Assembly: GCA_023457255.1 (NCBI GenBank)
Contig: JAEWMB010000026.1
Location: 268,602-332,601 of the forward strand
Direction: 5' to 3'
Length of the DNA stretch: 64,000 nt
DNA from: Bacillota bacterium
GTDB lineage: Bacteria > Bacillota > Clostridia > Lachnospirales > Lachnospiraceae
The position numbers were made by a program, and so were the translations under genes. Positions 28,616 to 37,958 of the stretch are shown in pieces. How positions within the stretch are numbered: the stretch's first letter is position 1; the number at the start of each line of letters is the position of its first letter. The notes beneath the pieces are model-generated. The model was not told the origin of the DNA. It ran no database searches and worked only from the letters and a program-made list of their open reading frames with translations.

Positions 28616-31600
28616 TTGAATGATAAAGTGATTCAGGAAAAAAAAGAATATTATTCTCTTAGTCATCCTCAGTATAGAATTTGGACTACAGAACAAATTT
28701 TCAGGGGGTATGCTGTTAACAATCTTGGCGGTCTAGTATTTATTGATGGAGATATTAATTATGAAAAATTAAAACAAATGATAAAACTCCTTATAAGGAA
28801 TAATGTTTCACTCAATTTAAGATTTTCAGAACAAAATACTGAGCCAAAACAATACCTATTTTATGATGAAACATATAATGTGAGTTATAAAGATGTAAGC
28901 ATGTATAGGAATCCTCAAAATGAGATGCGTGAACGGACGAAAGAAAGTATGAAAAAAGTGTTCCATATTATGAATTCCAATTTATACGAATTTCACCTGT
29001 ACAAATTGAGTGACAGTAAATGTGCAATTTTTGCAAAGTTCCATCATTTAATTTGTGATGGATGGTCAATTAATATTTTTTCACAGCAATTGGAGCATAT
29101 TTATGAAATGTTGATGGATAATCAGGAGGTTTCTGTAAATTCATACTCTTATTTAAACTATTTGCATAAAGAAGAAAACTATTGCAATTCAAAACGTTTT
29201 GTTAGTGATAAGGAATTCTGGAACAGGAAGTATCAAGCGATACCGGAGTCTTTGCAGTCCGTACAAAATGATATATTATGTGAAAGTAATAGAATTATGT
29301 TTTGTTTAACTGGTAAGGAAACCAAATTAATTCATCAGTTTATGGCAGAAAATAATATATCGTTGAACACATTAAGCATCGCCTGTATGGCACTGTACCT
29401 CAAAAAGACTATAAATACACGGGATATAACAATAGGAATTCCGGTTTATAATCGTTCTGGAAAGATGAAATACTCTGTTGGAATGTTTACAAGTACCGTA
29501 CCATTAAGATTATATATTGAAAAAGGCATGAAGTTAGTAGACTTTATATCTTATGTAGACAAGCAGCTGAAGGAATGCCTTTACCATAGTATGTATCCTT
29601 ACAATCTTCTTATTAAAGATATTAAGGAAAGAGGAGAAAACTGTAATCATTTATATAATATTTCTGTCAATTATTATAATACAAAATTAACACATGGATT
29701 ATTTGGAAACCATGTTACTTTTGAGGAATTACAGAGCGGTGATTTGGCATTTGAATTACAATTAGTTATTAATGAATGGGATGAAGAAAATAAAATAACC
29801 TTATCATTTGATTATAGAGTTAGTCAATTTAGCTCTGAAAAAATAAATAGGATGTATAAGGCGATTCATCATTTATTGTGTTCCTTACATAAAAATTCTC
29901 ATAAGTACCTTGAAGATATTAGCCTTTTTTCTGAGATAGAACAAGATAAATTACTGTATCAATTTAATGATACAGCGGCAGTTTATCCAAAAGAAAAGAT
30001 GATAATGGATATTATCAAGGAAAAGATGGTTGAGCAACCTACAAAGATAGCACTTGAAAAAGATGGGCAGGTTATAACTTATAGTGAGTTACACCAAAAA
30101 GTAAATTCACTTGCATATCATTTGAGAAACAAAGGTATCCAAAGAAATGATAGAGTCTGCCTCATTACTAGCCATTCATTTGAGACGATTATTGGTATAT
30201 TAGCTATTCTGAAGGCAGGAGGAACTTATATACCAATTGATGAACATTATCCGATTCAGCGTATTGCGGCAGTGATAGAAGACTCCCACGCAAAAATGAT
30301 CCTTACCAATCTGGATCATATTCAAGCAGACAAATTTGATATTGAAGTAATGAATCTGTTAGCTTACGAATTTAACAAAGAAGCGGATATGCTAACTTGT
30401 ATCAGCGCACCAGATGATATTGCATATATCATATATACATCCGGCTCAACTGGAAAACCCAAAGGGGTAATGATTAGCCATAGAGCTTTAGTGAACTACA
30501 TTTGGTGGGCGAAAAAAGTTTATGGGATTGGAAATGATGATGCTTTTGCGTTATATTCTTCGGTATCATTTGATTTAACAGTTACATCTATCTTTACACC
30601 ATTAGTTGCGGGAATCAAGATGGTTATTTATGATTCGAATGATTCAGAGTTCGTATTGTATAGAATCTTAAGAGAAAATAAAGTAACCATTATAAAGCTT
30701 ACACCAGCACACTTATCCTTACTCACAGAATATGAGTATCATGACTCAAAAGTAAGAGTATTAATTGTGGGTGGTGATAACTTAAAGGTTAGTTTATCTA
30801 AGAAAATTCAGGATAATTTTGGATCTGAATTATTAATATATAATGAATATGGACCAACAGAAGCAACAGTCGGATGTATGATTCATAAATATGATGTAAA
30901 AAAAGATACTGGGGCTTCGGTACCGATTGGTATTCCAGCACATAATGTACAGCTTTACATTTTAGATGAAAATTTAAAGCTTTCTCATTATGACAGTGTA
31001 GGAGAATTATACATAAGTGGTGATGGGGTTGCAGCAGGTTATGTGAATTTGGAGCAGCTAACAAAAGATAAATTTATTCAAAATCCATTCATACCAAATC
31101 AGGTAATGTATAGAACGGGCGATTTATGCCGATATAGGGAGGATGGATTAATAGAGTATATTGGGCGAATTGATAACCAAATAAAAATCAACGGTTTTCG
31201 AATTGAATTAAATGAGATAGAACATTGCCTCACTCAAATTGATGGAATCAAAGATGCAGTGGTATTAACCAGCAAAACAAAGAAAGGTGTTAATTTCCTT
31301 TGCGCATATTTGATATTGTCAAAAAAGTTGGATGAAGATGTTATAAAAAGACATTTACGTGATGTAATGCCTGAATATATGCTTCCAAAAGCATATATTT
31401 ATATGAAAAAATTCCCGTTTAATTCAAACGGAAAAATTGATATAGGAAAATTTCCTATATATGAAGATAAAGAAGAGGATATTGTTGTACAAGCAGAAAC
31501 ACAAATGGAAAAGGTGTTAATATCCGTGGTACAGCAAGTATTAGAAACAGAAAACATTGGTATAAACCAAAATTATTTCAATAAAGGTGGAGATTCGATT

Positions 31601-33100
31601 AAAGCAATACAGACTGTAACCAGATTAAGAGAAATGGGTTATGAGTTAAAGGTAAGGGACATATTAACAAATCCTATTATAAGAGATATTGCAAAGTGTA
31701 TAAAACCTACAAATGAAAAGAAAAGTATTAACCAAGAGAAAGAAGAAGGTGAGATACCATTTACCCCTATTATTCAATGGTTTCTAGAAGAACAGGATAT
31801 TATAAATAAAAATTACTGGAACCAGTCTGTTTTACTAGAATTAGACAATGTTGTCAGCTATGAAATGATAGAAGTGGCTATAACGGTATTAATACAACAT
31901 CACGATATCTTGCGCCTATGTTTTGATAGTAAAGAGAATCGAATTTTCTACAAGAATGAATATTATGATTCTGTTAAAGCAGTTTTCCGAAAGAATCTTC
32001 AATGCAATAGTAAGGAAGAGATTCAAGAAAAATTAATTGAGTTATGTGAAGAATTTAAGTCAACAATAGACTTGGAAAATGATATTTGTTTTAAAGCCCT
32101 GTGGATAGATTTGGAACAGGGAAATAATCAGTTATTGATTACCGCAAATCATTTATTGGTTGATGGTGTATCTTGGAGAATCTTGATTGAAGATTTAACT
32201 AGATTACTAATGCAACAGAGCAGAAATGAAAGCATGAATTTACCTGCAAAGACCAGCTCTTATAAGAATTGGGCAGAGCACTTAAAAGTTAATGTAGCAA
32301 ATTATGTACCTAAACAATTTGATTTTTGGAACGCATGCGATAATGTCATTACATCATATACACAGCAAGAGAAGCATCACTGGTCGATGTTAGAAAAAAC
32401 TATGAGTGGAGAAGTTACAAGGCAGATATTATTGTTTAACGCTCATGATGTTCGCATAGAACAAGATGAGATACTTTTGATAGCTTTAGGTCTAGCCTTA
32501 CAGGAAATCTACGCTATGGAAGAAAAAGTTGTGATAGACGTAGAGGGACATGGAAGAGAAGAAATATTTGATGATATTGATCTAACAAGAACGGTTGGTT
32601 GGTTCACCATTCATTATCCTGTAATGATGACGTTATCACAAAGTGATTTAAAAGATAGAATTATTTTGCTAAAAGAAGAAATTCGCAGAAGTAAAAAGCA
32701 TGCATTTGAATATTCCATCTTAAAATTCAATCGCAAATTGGATGATAATGGAAATAGAAAAATTCGCTTCAATTACATGGGTAATATGAGCAATGGCTTA
32801 AAAGAGGATATGTTTACACTTTCCAAGTACAAGCACGGTAAAGAATACTGTTCATCAAATGGAATTGGCTGCTCATTAGAGATCAATGCAATGATAGTAA
32901 ATAAAAAATTAGCAATACAAGTTCATTATAATGATTTCATAATTTCACCAGAAGAAGCACAAGAACTCGCTGACACATTTTTTAATAAAATTCATGATGT
33001 TTTAGAAGTTACTTCTGGCGAAAAAGCAAGTATAAGTTCGCCATCTGACTATGAGGAAGTTAGCCTATCAATGGATGAATTTGATATGCTATTTCAATAA
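28616..33100 (+). CDS. NRPS C: C(starter)-A(Asn)-T-E, probable prodrug-cap module
   Basis: I place the start at TTG 28616, seven bases after TTGGAGG; an ATG at 28586 overlapping the previous stop has no SD. Numbering is from TTG. C domain 15-430 (HHLICDG at 143) opens with SLSHPQYRIWTTEQ, the pattern of starter C domains that acylate the first amino acid. A domain about 455-940 (YTSGSTGKPKG from 607), with a hand-read code D-L-T-K-I-G-E-V-G, the classic Asn code. T: GGDS, Ser994. E domain about 1050-1480 with NHLLVDG, EGHGRE and RTVGWFT. Same architecture and length as ClbN, ZmaO-like and XcnA-like N-acyl-D-Asn modules. Confidence 0.9.
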   Translation: MNDKVIQEKKEYYSLSHPQYRIWTTEQIFRGYAVNNLGGLVFIDGDINYEKLKQMIKLLIRNNVSLNLRFSEQNTEPKQYLFYDETYNVSYKDVSMYRNPQNEMRERTKESMKKVFHIMNSNLYEFHLYKLSDSKCAIFAKFHHLICDGWSINIFSQQLEHIYEMLMDNQEVSVNSYSYLNYLHKEENYCNSKRFVSDKEFWNRKYQAIPESLQSVQNDILCESNRIMFCLTGKETKLIHQFMAENNISLNTLSIACMALYLKKTINTRDITIGIPVYNRSGKMKYSVGMFTSTVPLRLYIEKGMKLVDFISYVDKQLKECLYHSMYPYNLLIKDIKERGENCNHLYNISVNYYNTKLTHGLFGNHVTFEELQSGDLAFELQLVINEWDEENKITLSFDYRVSQFSSEKINRMYKAIHHLLCSLHKNSHKYLEDISLFSEIEQDKLLYQFNDTAAVYPKEKMIMDIIKEKMVEQPTKIALEKDGQVITYSELHQKVNSLAYHLRNKGIQRNDRVCLITSHSFETIIGILAILKAGGTYIPIDEHYPIQRIAAVIEDSHAKMILTNLDHIQADKFDIEVMNLLAYEFNKEADMLTCISAPDDIAYIIYTSGSTGKPKGVMISHRALVNYIWWAKKVYGIGNDDAFALYSSVSFDLTVTSIFTPLVAGIKMVIYDSNDSEFVLYRILRENKVTIIKLTPAHLSLLTEYEYHDSKVRVLIVGGDNLKVSLSKKIQDNFGSELLIYNEYGPTEATVGCMIHKYDVKKDTGASVPIGIPAHNVQLYILDENLKLSHYDSVGELYISGDGVAAGYVNLEQLTKDKFIQNPFIPNQVMYRTGDLCRYREDGLIEYIGRIDNQIKINGFRIELNEIEHCLTQIDGIKDAVVLTSKTKKGVNFLCAYLILSKKLDEDVIKRHLRDVMPEYMLPKAYIYMKKFPFNSNGKIDIGKFPIYEDKEEDIVVQAETQMEKVLISVVQQVLETENIGINQNYFNKGGDSIKAIQTVTRLREMGYELKVRDILTNPIIRDIAKCIKPTNEKKSINQEKEEGEIPFTPIIQWFLEEQDIINKNYWNQSVLLELDNVVSYEMIEVAITVLIQHHDILRLCFDSKENRIFYKNEYYDSVKAVFRKNLQCNSKEEIQEKLIELCEEFKSTIDLENDICFKALWIDLEQGNNQLLITANHLLVDGVSWRILIEDLTRLLMQQSRNESMNLPAKTSSYKNWAEHLKVNVANYVPKQFDFWNACDNVITSYTQQEKHHWSMLEKTMSGEVTRQILLFNAHDVRIEQDEILLIALGLALQEIYAMEEKVVIDVEGHGREEIFDDIDLTRTVGWFTIHYPVMMTLSQSDLKDRIILLKEEIRRSKKHAFEYSILKFNRKLDDNGNRKIRFNYMGNMSNGLKEDMFTLSKYKHGKEYCSSNGIGCSLEINAMIVNKKLAIQVHYNDFIISPEEAQELADTFFNKIHDVLEVTSGEKASISSPSDYEEVSLSMDEFDMLFQ

Positions 33101-33102
33101 GA

Positions 33103-34458
33103 TTGGAGGGAGACAAGATTGACGCTTCAAGAATAGACGATTATATGAATAAGGTTCTTAAACACAATAAAATTCCTGGTTGCTATTTATTTACAATGCA
33201 TAAGGGGCAAATTGTATGTGATAAGGGATATGGGATCTCGGATCATAGTTCTAAGAAAAAAGTAACTCAAGAAACCTATTTCCAATTGGGGTCTACAAGT
33301 AAAGCATTTACTGCACTAGCAATTTTACAAATGGAGATGCTTCAAAAATTAAGTAGAAGGGATTTGGTAAGTAAGTATATTCCATGGTTCAACGTTTATT
33401 ATAAAAAGGAAGAAGTGGAAATAACAATTGAAAATTTACTCTATCATACAAGTGGAATTCCAACAAAAACGATTGCAGACATACCAAGTGCTTTTGGAAA
33501 CGATGCTTTAGAACAAACAGTTCGTGTCTTAGTGGGACAAAATCTAGTATGTCGACCTGGGACAAAATTTTTATATGCAACTATCAATTATGATATATTG
33601 GGTTACATTATTGAAGTAATTACAAATGATAGTTTTGAAAAATATATAAAAAAAGAAATATTTGATTCTATAGGACTAAATCAAGAAGGTGTAGGATTTA
33701 CATATTTTCCAAGGGATAAGATAGCAAAGGGATATAAAAAAGAGTTTTTACATCATGTAGAATATGCCGCTCCTATATATAAGGGGAATGTGCCCAGCGG
33801 TTACATATATTTGAATGGAATAGATATGAGTAAGTGGATTCAATTTCAATTACATCCTAATAAAACGTGGAGCAATCTAATTGAAGAATCACATAAATTA
33901 CATGAGAATGCATTAATAAAAAAAGGGGCATATTATGCAGCAGGATGGCAGGTAGAACCTGAAAAAGATATCATAAGTCATTTGGGTAGAAACCCAAACT
34001 ATGTATCATGTATCTATTTAAAGCCAAAAGAAAACACGGGAGTAGCGGTAATGACCAATACTTCCTTAACGTATGCAAAAGATATTGGTGATCAAGTACT
34101 GCGTATTTTGGATGGCAAAAGATCAAAATACATATTTTATAATAACATGGTATTAATGGATATTGCATTTACAATACTGGCACTTTCTTTTGCAGGATAC
34201 ACTGTATTTACGCTTTTTACATTAGCGAAAGCTATCATGCAGACTTGGTGCAACAGTGAATATATTTTTAAATTAATTGTAAGCTGCGTTGGCATTTCAG
34301 CTAGTTACTATTGTGTAAAGAAGCTAGCTGATAAAAATAAAGGAATTATCAAAATAAAAGACTTTATTAAAGTTTGGGCACCTAAAAGTGTTTATTCATC
34401 ATTTTTGATGTTTTTCATATGTGTATGGCTTACCTTGCTGTTCTTAATAATAGAGTAG
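33103..34458 (+). CDS. Serine beta-lactamase-fold peptidase with three C-terminal TM helices (ClbP-like)
   Basis: Catalytic motifs: STSK (Ser64, Lys67), Tyr158 in YAT where many relatives have YSN, and HLG near residue 290. Three membrane helices lie at about 349-374, 388-406 and 430-450. This layout, directly after an Asn/epimerase module, matches ClbP-type prodrug peptidases, which remove N-acyl-D-Asn. Oddly, no signal peptide is visible: stops lie just upstream in frame. The start is unclear. GGAGGG (33105-33110) is well spaced for ATT at 33118, TTG at 33103 precedes the SD, and the first ATG is at 33145. Without a signal the active domain may face the cytoplasm. Confidence 0.8.
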   Translation: MEGDKIDASRIDDYMNKVLKHNKIPGCYLFTMHKGQIVCDKGYGISDHSSKKKVTQETYFQLGSTSKAFTALAILQMEMLQKLSRRDLVSKYIPWFNVYYKKEEVEITIENLLYHTSGIPTKTIADIPSAFGNDALEQTVRVLVGQNLVCRPGTKFLYATINYDILGYIIEVITNDSFEKYIKKEIFDSIGLNQEGVGFTYFPRDKIAKGYKKEFLHHVEYAAPIYKGNVPSGYIYLNGIDMSKWIQFQLHPNKTWSNLIEESHKLHENALIKKGAYYAAGWQVEPEKDIISHLGRNPNYVSCIYLKPKENTGVAVMTNTSLTYAKDIGDQVLRILDGKRSKYIFYNNMVLMDIAFTILALSFAGYTVFTLFTLAKAIMQTWCNSEYIFKLIVSCVGISASYYCVKKLADKNKGIIKIKDFIKVWAPKSVYSSFLMFFICVWLTLLFLIIE

Positions 34459-34476
34459 TAAGATTTTTGTTAGCTG

Positions 34477-35298
34477 ATGCGCATAAATACCGTTAGGAAG
34501 GGAAAAAGTGATTTCAGTTTATCGTTATCACCTAAAGAACATATGAGTGGAAAAGAATTAAGACTTAAAAGAATAATGGATACAAGGAGTAATAGAACAA
34601 TAATTATTCCAGTAGATCATGGCGCGACACTTGGACCAGTAGATCACATTAATAATATCAGTCGATTTCTTTGCGATTTAGATGATGAATATGTGAATGG
34701 TGTTGTTGTATGTAAAGGACAGATGGTAAATAGGGAGATTATTGACAATTGCCGCATCCCCAAGATAGTTCATCTAAGCAATGCTCCTATGATTTCCTCT
34801 CAAGCAGATTACAAAATATTGGTTGGGAGCGTGGAGAACGCCATTACACTTGGTGCAGATGCAATATCGGTTCATGTGAACATTGGCGATGAGTATGATT
34901 CGCAAATGCTAAGAGACTTTGGAAAAGTATCAGATGATTGTTTTAAGTGGGGAATGCCACTACTTGCAATGATGTATGCGAAGAAAAATCATTGCAATGA
35001 TACAAAAACTCAGACAATTAAACTATTGACTAGAATGGCACAGGAAATGGGAGCGGATATTGTTAAAGTAAATTATACAGGTAGCGTGGAAACCTTTCAT
35101 GAAGTAGTGGAAGGGTGTTCGATTCCTGTGATTATTGCAGGTGGAGATTATAGTGATGAAAATCATGCTATTGAAACAGCACGTGATGCGATTAAGGCGG
35201 GAGCTTCAGGAATCGCTTATGGAAGAAATATTTTTCAAAACAACAATTACAAGGAGCTAATAAAGAAACTATCATCTATCGTTCATTTTGGTAATTGA
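34477..35298 (+). CDS. DhnA-class aldolase, ADH synthase / GriI-like
   Basis: A class I aldolase of the family that includes archaeal 2-amino-3,7-dideoxyheptulosonate synthase and GriI. The key residues can be read: Asp47 (PVDHG), Tyr167 (MMYAKK), Schiff-base Lys197 (DIVKVNYTG). GriI condenses aspartate semialdehyde with dihydroxyacetone phosphate to a C7 amino sugar, the precursor of 3-amino-4-hydroxybenzoate. Pairing with the next gene supports that role. The start at 34477 has no clear SD; an in-frame ATG at 34543 would shorten it by 22 residues and still keep all catalytic residues. The canonical archaeal shikimate role is less likely beside a normal DAHP synthase. Confidence 0.85.
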   Translation: MRINTVRKGKSDFSLSLSPKEHMSGKELRLKRIMDTRSNRTIIIPVDHGATLGPVDHINNISRFLCDLDDEYVNGVVVCKGQMVNREIIDNCRIPKIVHLSNAPMISSQADYKILVGSVENAITLGADAISVHVNIGDEYDSQMLRDFGKVSDDCFKWGMPLLAMMYAKKNHCNDTKTQTIKLLTRMAQEMGADIVKVNYTGSVETFHEVVEGCSIPVIIAGGDYSDENHAIETARDAIKAGASGIAYGRNIFQNNNYKELIKKLSSIVHFGN

Positions 35299-35328
35299 TA
35301 AGAAACTATGAAAGAAAGAGGAAACAAT

Positions 35329-36426
35329 ATGGTAAAAGAATTATGGCTTGATGCAAGGAATTTAAAAACGAAAGGTCAGAGCATTGTAACAGATTCAATT
35401 AATCGTGGGTATACAACAATTATATTAAATGGAAATGACTTGGAGAAAATACATACTTCAAAGGCTACCCAAAGGGCAGTTTATATCAGCCAGAAGGAAG
35501 ATATTGAAAAGTATAGTAGTGCAGATATTTTAATTACAGATAATCTTGATTTAGAAGATGCAATTATTAAAGCCGGAAAAAAAGCAGCACTACATCTTCA
35601 GATTAATGATAGGGAAAGTATGGAAGTGGCAGCAAATATCAACATTAATATTCAATATCTAATAGTTGAATTTAAAGATGTTACCAATATACCACTTGAA
35701 ATGATATTAGCAAAATCACAGTATCATGATATTAAGGTATTGAAATATGTAACAGATATTTCTGATGCAAGTATTGCTATGGGTGTCATGGAAAGTGGAG
35801 CTGATGGAGTAGTACTCAATTCAAAATGCATAGAAGAAATATCATTGCTGAGTGAAGCTGTACAAAAAAGAGAGAAAGGAAAATTAAATCTAGTACCATG
35901 TGAAATCGTAGATATCAAGCATCTGGAAATGGGGGCAAGAGCATGCATTGATACAACAAGTCTTTTATCCGAACGAGAAGGAATGATTGTAGGATGTACA
36001 TCAGGAGGGGGGCTCTTAGTCTGCTCAGAGGTTCATTATTTACCATATATGGAAACAAGACCATTTCGTGTAAATGCTGGATGCATTTCTTCATATGTAT
36101 GGGCAACAGATAACAAGACGGAGTATATAGCAAATCTCGAAGCGGGAAGTCGTTTAATTGTTGCTGATTTAGATGGAAATACTAGAGTTGTGAATGTTGC
36201 GCGTTTAAAAACAGAAATCAGACCTTTAATTTTAATTAAAGCAGAATATCAAGGACAAAAAATAAACTGTATTATGCAAGATGACTGGCATATGAGAGTA
36301 TATTCCGCAGATGGAAAAGTGGTTAATATTACAGATTTGAAAAAGGGTGATTTGGTTTTAGGATATGCTTGCGAAAGTGGTAGGCATGTAGGAATTAAGA
36401 TTAATGAGACAATTTTAGAAAGCTGA
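35329..36426 (+). CDS. 3-dehydroquinate synthase II family, GriH-like 3,4-AHBA synthase
   Basis: Near residue 205 the protein has the family block GARACIDTTS, then EGMIVGCTSGGG, RPFRVNAG and LKTEIRPLILI. Start ATG at 35329 after AGAGGAAAC; the frame extends seven codons further without a better SD. DHQS II enzymes deaminate and cyclise the C7 aldolase product. In the grixazone pathway the homologue GriH instead gives 3-amino-4-hydroxybenzoate. The adjacent aldolase and the acid-reductase genes downstream make that product more likely than dehydroquinate. A glycine-rich TSGGG replaces the more usual sequence in this loop. Confidence 0.85.
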   Translation: MVKELWLDARNLKTKGQSIVTDSINRGYTTIILNGNDLEKIHTSKATQRAVYISQKEDIEKYSSADILITDNLDLEDAIIKAGKKAALHLQINDRESMEVAANININIQYLIVEFKDVTNIPLEMILAKSQYHDIKVLKYVTDISDASIAMGVMESGADGVVLNSKCIEEISLLSEAVQKREKGKLNLVPCEIVDIKHLEMGARACIDTTSLLSEREGMIVGCTSGGGLLVCSEVHYLPYMETRPFRVNAGCISSYVWATDNKTEYIANLEAGSRLIVADLDGNTRVVNVARLKTEIRPLILIKAEYQGQKINCIMQDDWHMRVYSADGKVVNITDLKKGDLVLGYACESGRHVGIKINETILES

Positions 36427-36480
36427 TTATGAAAATATATATATTTATATATTTAGATAAAAACAACAAGGAGGAATAAT

Positions 36481-37941
36481 ATGGAAAGATTACCAGTTAT
36501 TGTGTGTGGTGAAGTTATTGAATGTGACGAAACAAGAGAAACCATTGTATTTGAGTATGAGAATGGGTTTAAGGTAGCATTACCAAAACTTAATGAACAG
36601 GACATTGAAAAAGTCCTGAAATCAAGATTAAAAACAGGACTTCATAAAACTAATATTGATGAGATATCACATGTGTTTCAAGATGTAGCATTTTCATGGC
36701 AGAGCAAAAAATGCGAAACAAGAGATAGAGCAATTGAATTATGCTCTAAAATTACGGGTTTCCCACACAGCCTAGTTTTAAAAGATTATATTCTATTTAC
36801 TCAACTATTCACTGAACGTGGAGAATTATACGATCAATTGGATTCGGATTTGGGAAATTATCAAGTTTTAGATACATGGCTTCCAAATAAGGACTGCTTT
36901 ATTCATGCACAGCCATATGGAATCGTAACTAATATTTTAGTTGGAAATATTCCAATAGTATCTGTTTTTGGTGTCTACAGGAGTTTAGTAGTGAAAAATA
37001 ATACAATATGTAAAATACCAAAAAGTGATCCTGCTGGTGCAATTATGTTTGGATTAGAATTGATTAAAAAATATCCAAATCATCCAATCACAAAGAGTCT
37101 TACAGTTGCTTACTGGGATAGAGATTCTGTTGAGGAACAAATGATTATTAACGGCTCAGACGTTATGTGTTTATGGGGTGGAGCAGATTCCTTGTCGAGT
37201 CTGAAGAAGAAAATACCAAGTGGTGTTAAGATTATTGAATTTGGACCAAAGAGAAGTATGTCTATCGTTGATTTAGACCAGAAATTAAGTGATGACACTC
37301 TTGAAGATATTGCATACAGAGTTGCAGAGGATTTTAGCGTTTATAATCAGGAAGCTTGCTTATCTCCGCAAGATTTATACTTAAAGTGTAGTGATGAGCG
37401 AGTATTTAATGAATTTATTGAAAATCTTGTGAAGGCATTTGATTTTGAGTTAGTTAAGTTCCCTAAGGAACAGATTCCGATTGATACGGCAGCACATGTT
37501 TTATTGACAAGAAAAGAAAGTATATTTAATGGAAATAAGATTATTGCAACAGAAGATAATGGATGGACAATCATCTTTAATGACGAAAAAGTGGATAACC
37601 ATCCATTATGCAGAACAATGTTCTTACATAGAATTGATACATTAGATAATATTGCAGATGAAGTAAATAAGCAAACTCAGACAGTTACACTTTATCCTTG
37701 GGAATTACAAGAGAAATATCGTGATGAACTTACTTTAAATGGTGTGGATAGAATTGTCGGTATTGGTTTATCTGGAACACCAAGAACTGGTTTTACTCAT
37801 GATGCTTATAAGCCATTTAGTGAAATGGTTCGCTGGGTTAATTCAGAAAAGGATGTTCATTACAGTGGAAAATATTTATCAATTGATAAGAAAGTATACG
37901 CAAATTTGGTTAAGACAATGTACCAACCATTTCATTATTAA
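36481..37941 (+). CDS. LuxC-family acyl-CoA/acyl reductase
   Basis: A 486-residue protein with an aldehyde-dehydrogenase-like fold. Near 160-200 is an NAD(P)-binding region (LVGNIPIVSVFGVYRS), and the nucleophile Cys293 lies in NQEACLSPQDLY, as in LuxC. Such enzymes reduce an activated acyl group to an aldehyde. The strong SD is AGGAGG. It is 17 bases before a LuxE-like gene, so the pair forms an ATP- and NADPH-dependent acid reductase. No luciferase genes are present. In this context the acid is probably 3-amino-4-hydroxybenzoate, as in the GriC/GriD reaction; reductive release of the NRPS product is the alternative. Confidence 0.85.
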   Translation: MERLPVIVCGEVIECDETRETIVFEYENGFKVALPKLNEQDIEKVLKSRLKTGLHKTNIDEISHVFQDVAFSWQSKKCETRDRAIELCSKITGFPHSLVLKDYILFTQLFTERGELYDQLDSDLGNYQVLDTWLPNKDCFIHAQPYGIVTNILVGNIPIVSVFGVYRSLVVKNNTICKIPKSDPAGAIMFGLELIKKYPNHPITKSLTVAYWDRDSVEEQMIINGSDVMCLWGGADSLSSLKKKIPSGVKIIEFGPKRSMSIVDLDQKLSDDTLEDIAYRVAEDFSVYNQEACLSPQDLYLKCSDERVFNEFIENLVKAFDFELVKFPKEQIPIDTAAHVLLTRKESIFNGNKIIATEDNGWTIIFNDEKVDNHPLCRTMFLHRIDTLDNIADEVNKQTQTVTLYPWELQEKYRDELTLNGVDRIVGIGLSGTPRTGFTHDAYKPFSEMVRWVNSEKDVHYSGKYLSIDKKVYANLVKTMYQPFHY

Positions 37942-37958
37942 GCGGAGGGAATAATTTT

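Noticed and set aside
33103..34458. PBP-type thioesterase (SurE-like) offloading a D-residue from the E-terminated NRPS
   Set aside because: Three C-terminal membrane helices and an Asn starter module match ClbP prodrug peptidases better; SurE-type proteins have no such helices. Kept only as the alternative.
34477..36426. Archaeal-type DHQ route for the shikimate pathway
   Set aside because: A normal DAHP synthase is in the same cluster and the following genes fit 3-amino-4-hydroxybenzoate formation. Not excluded without an assay.
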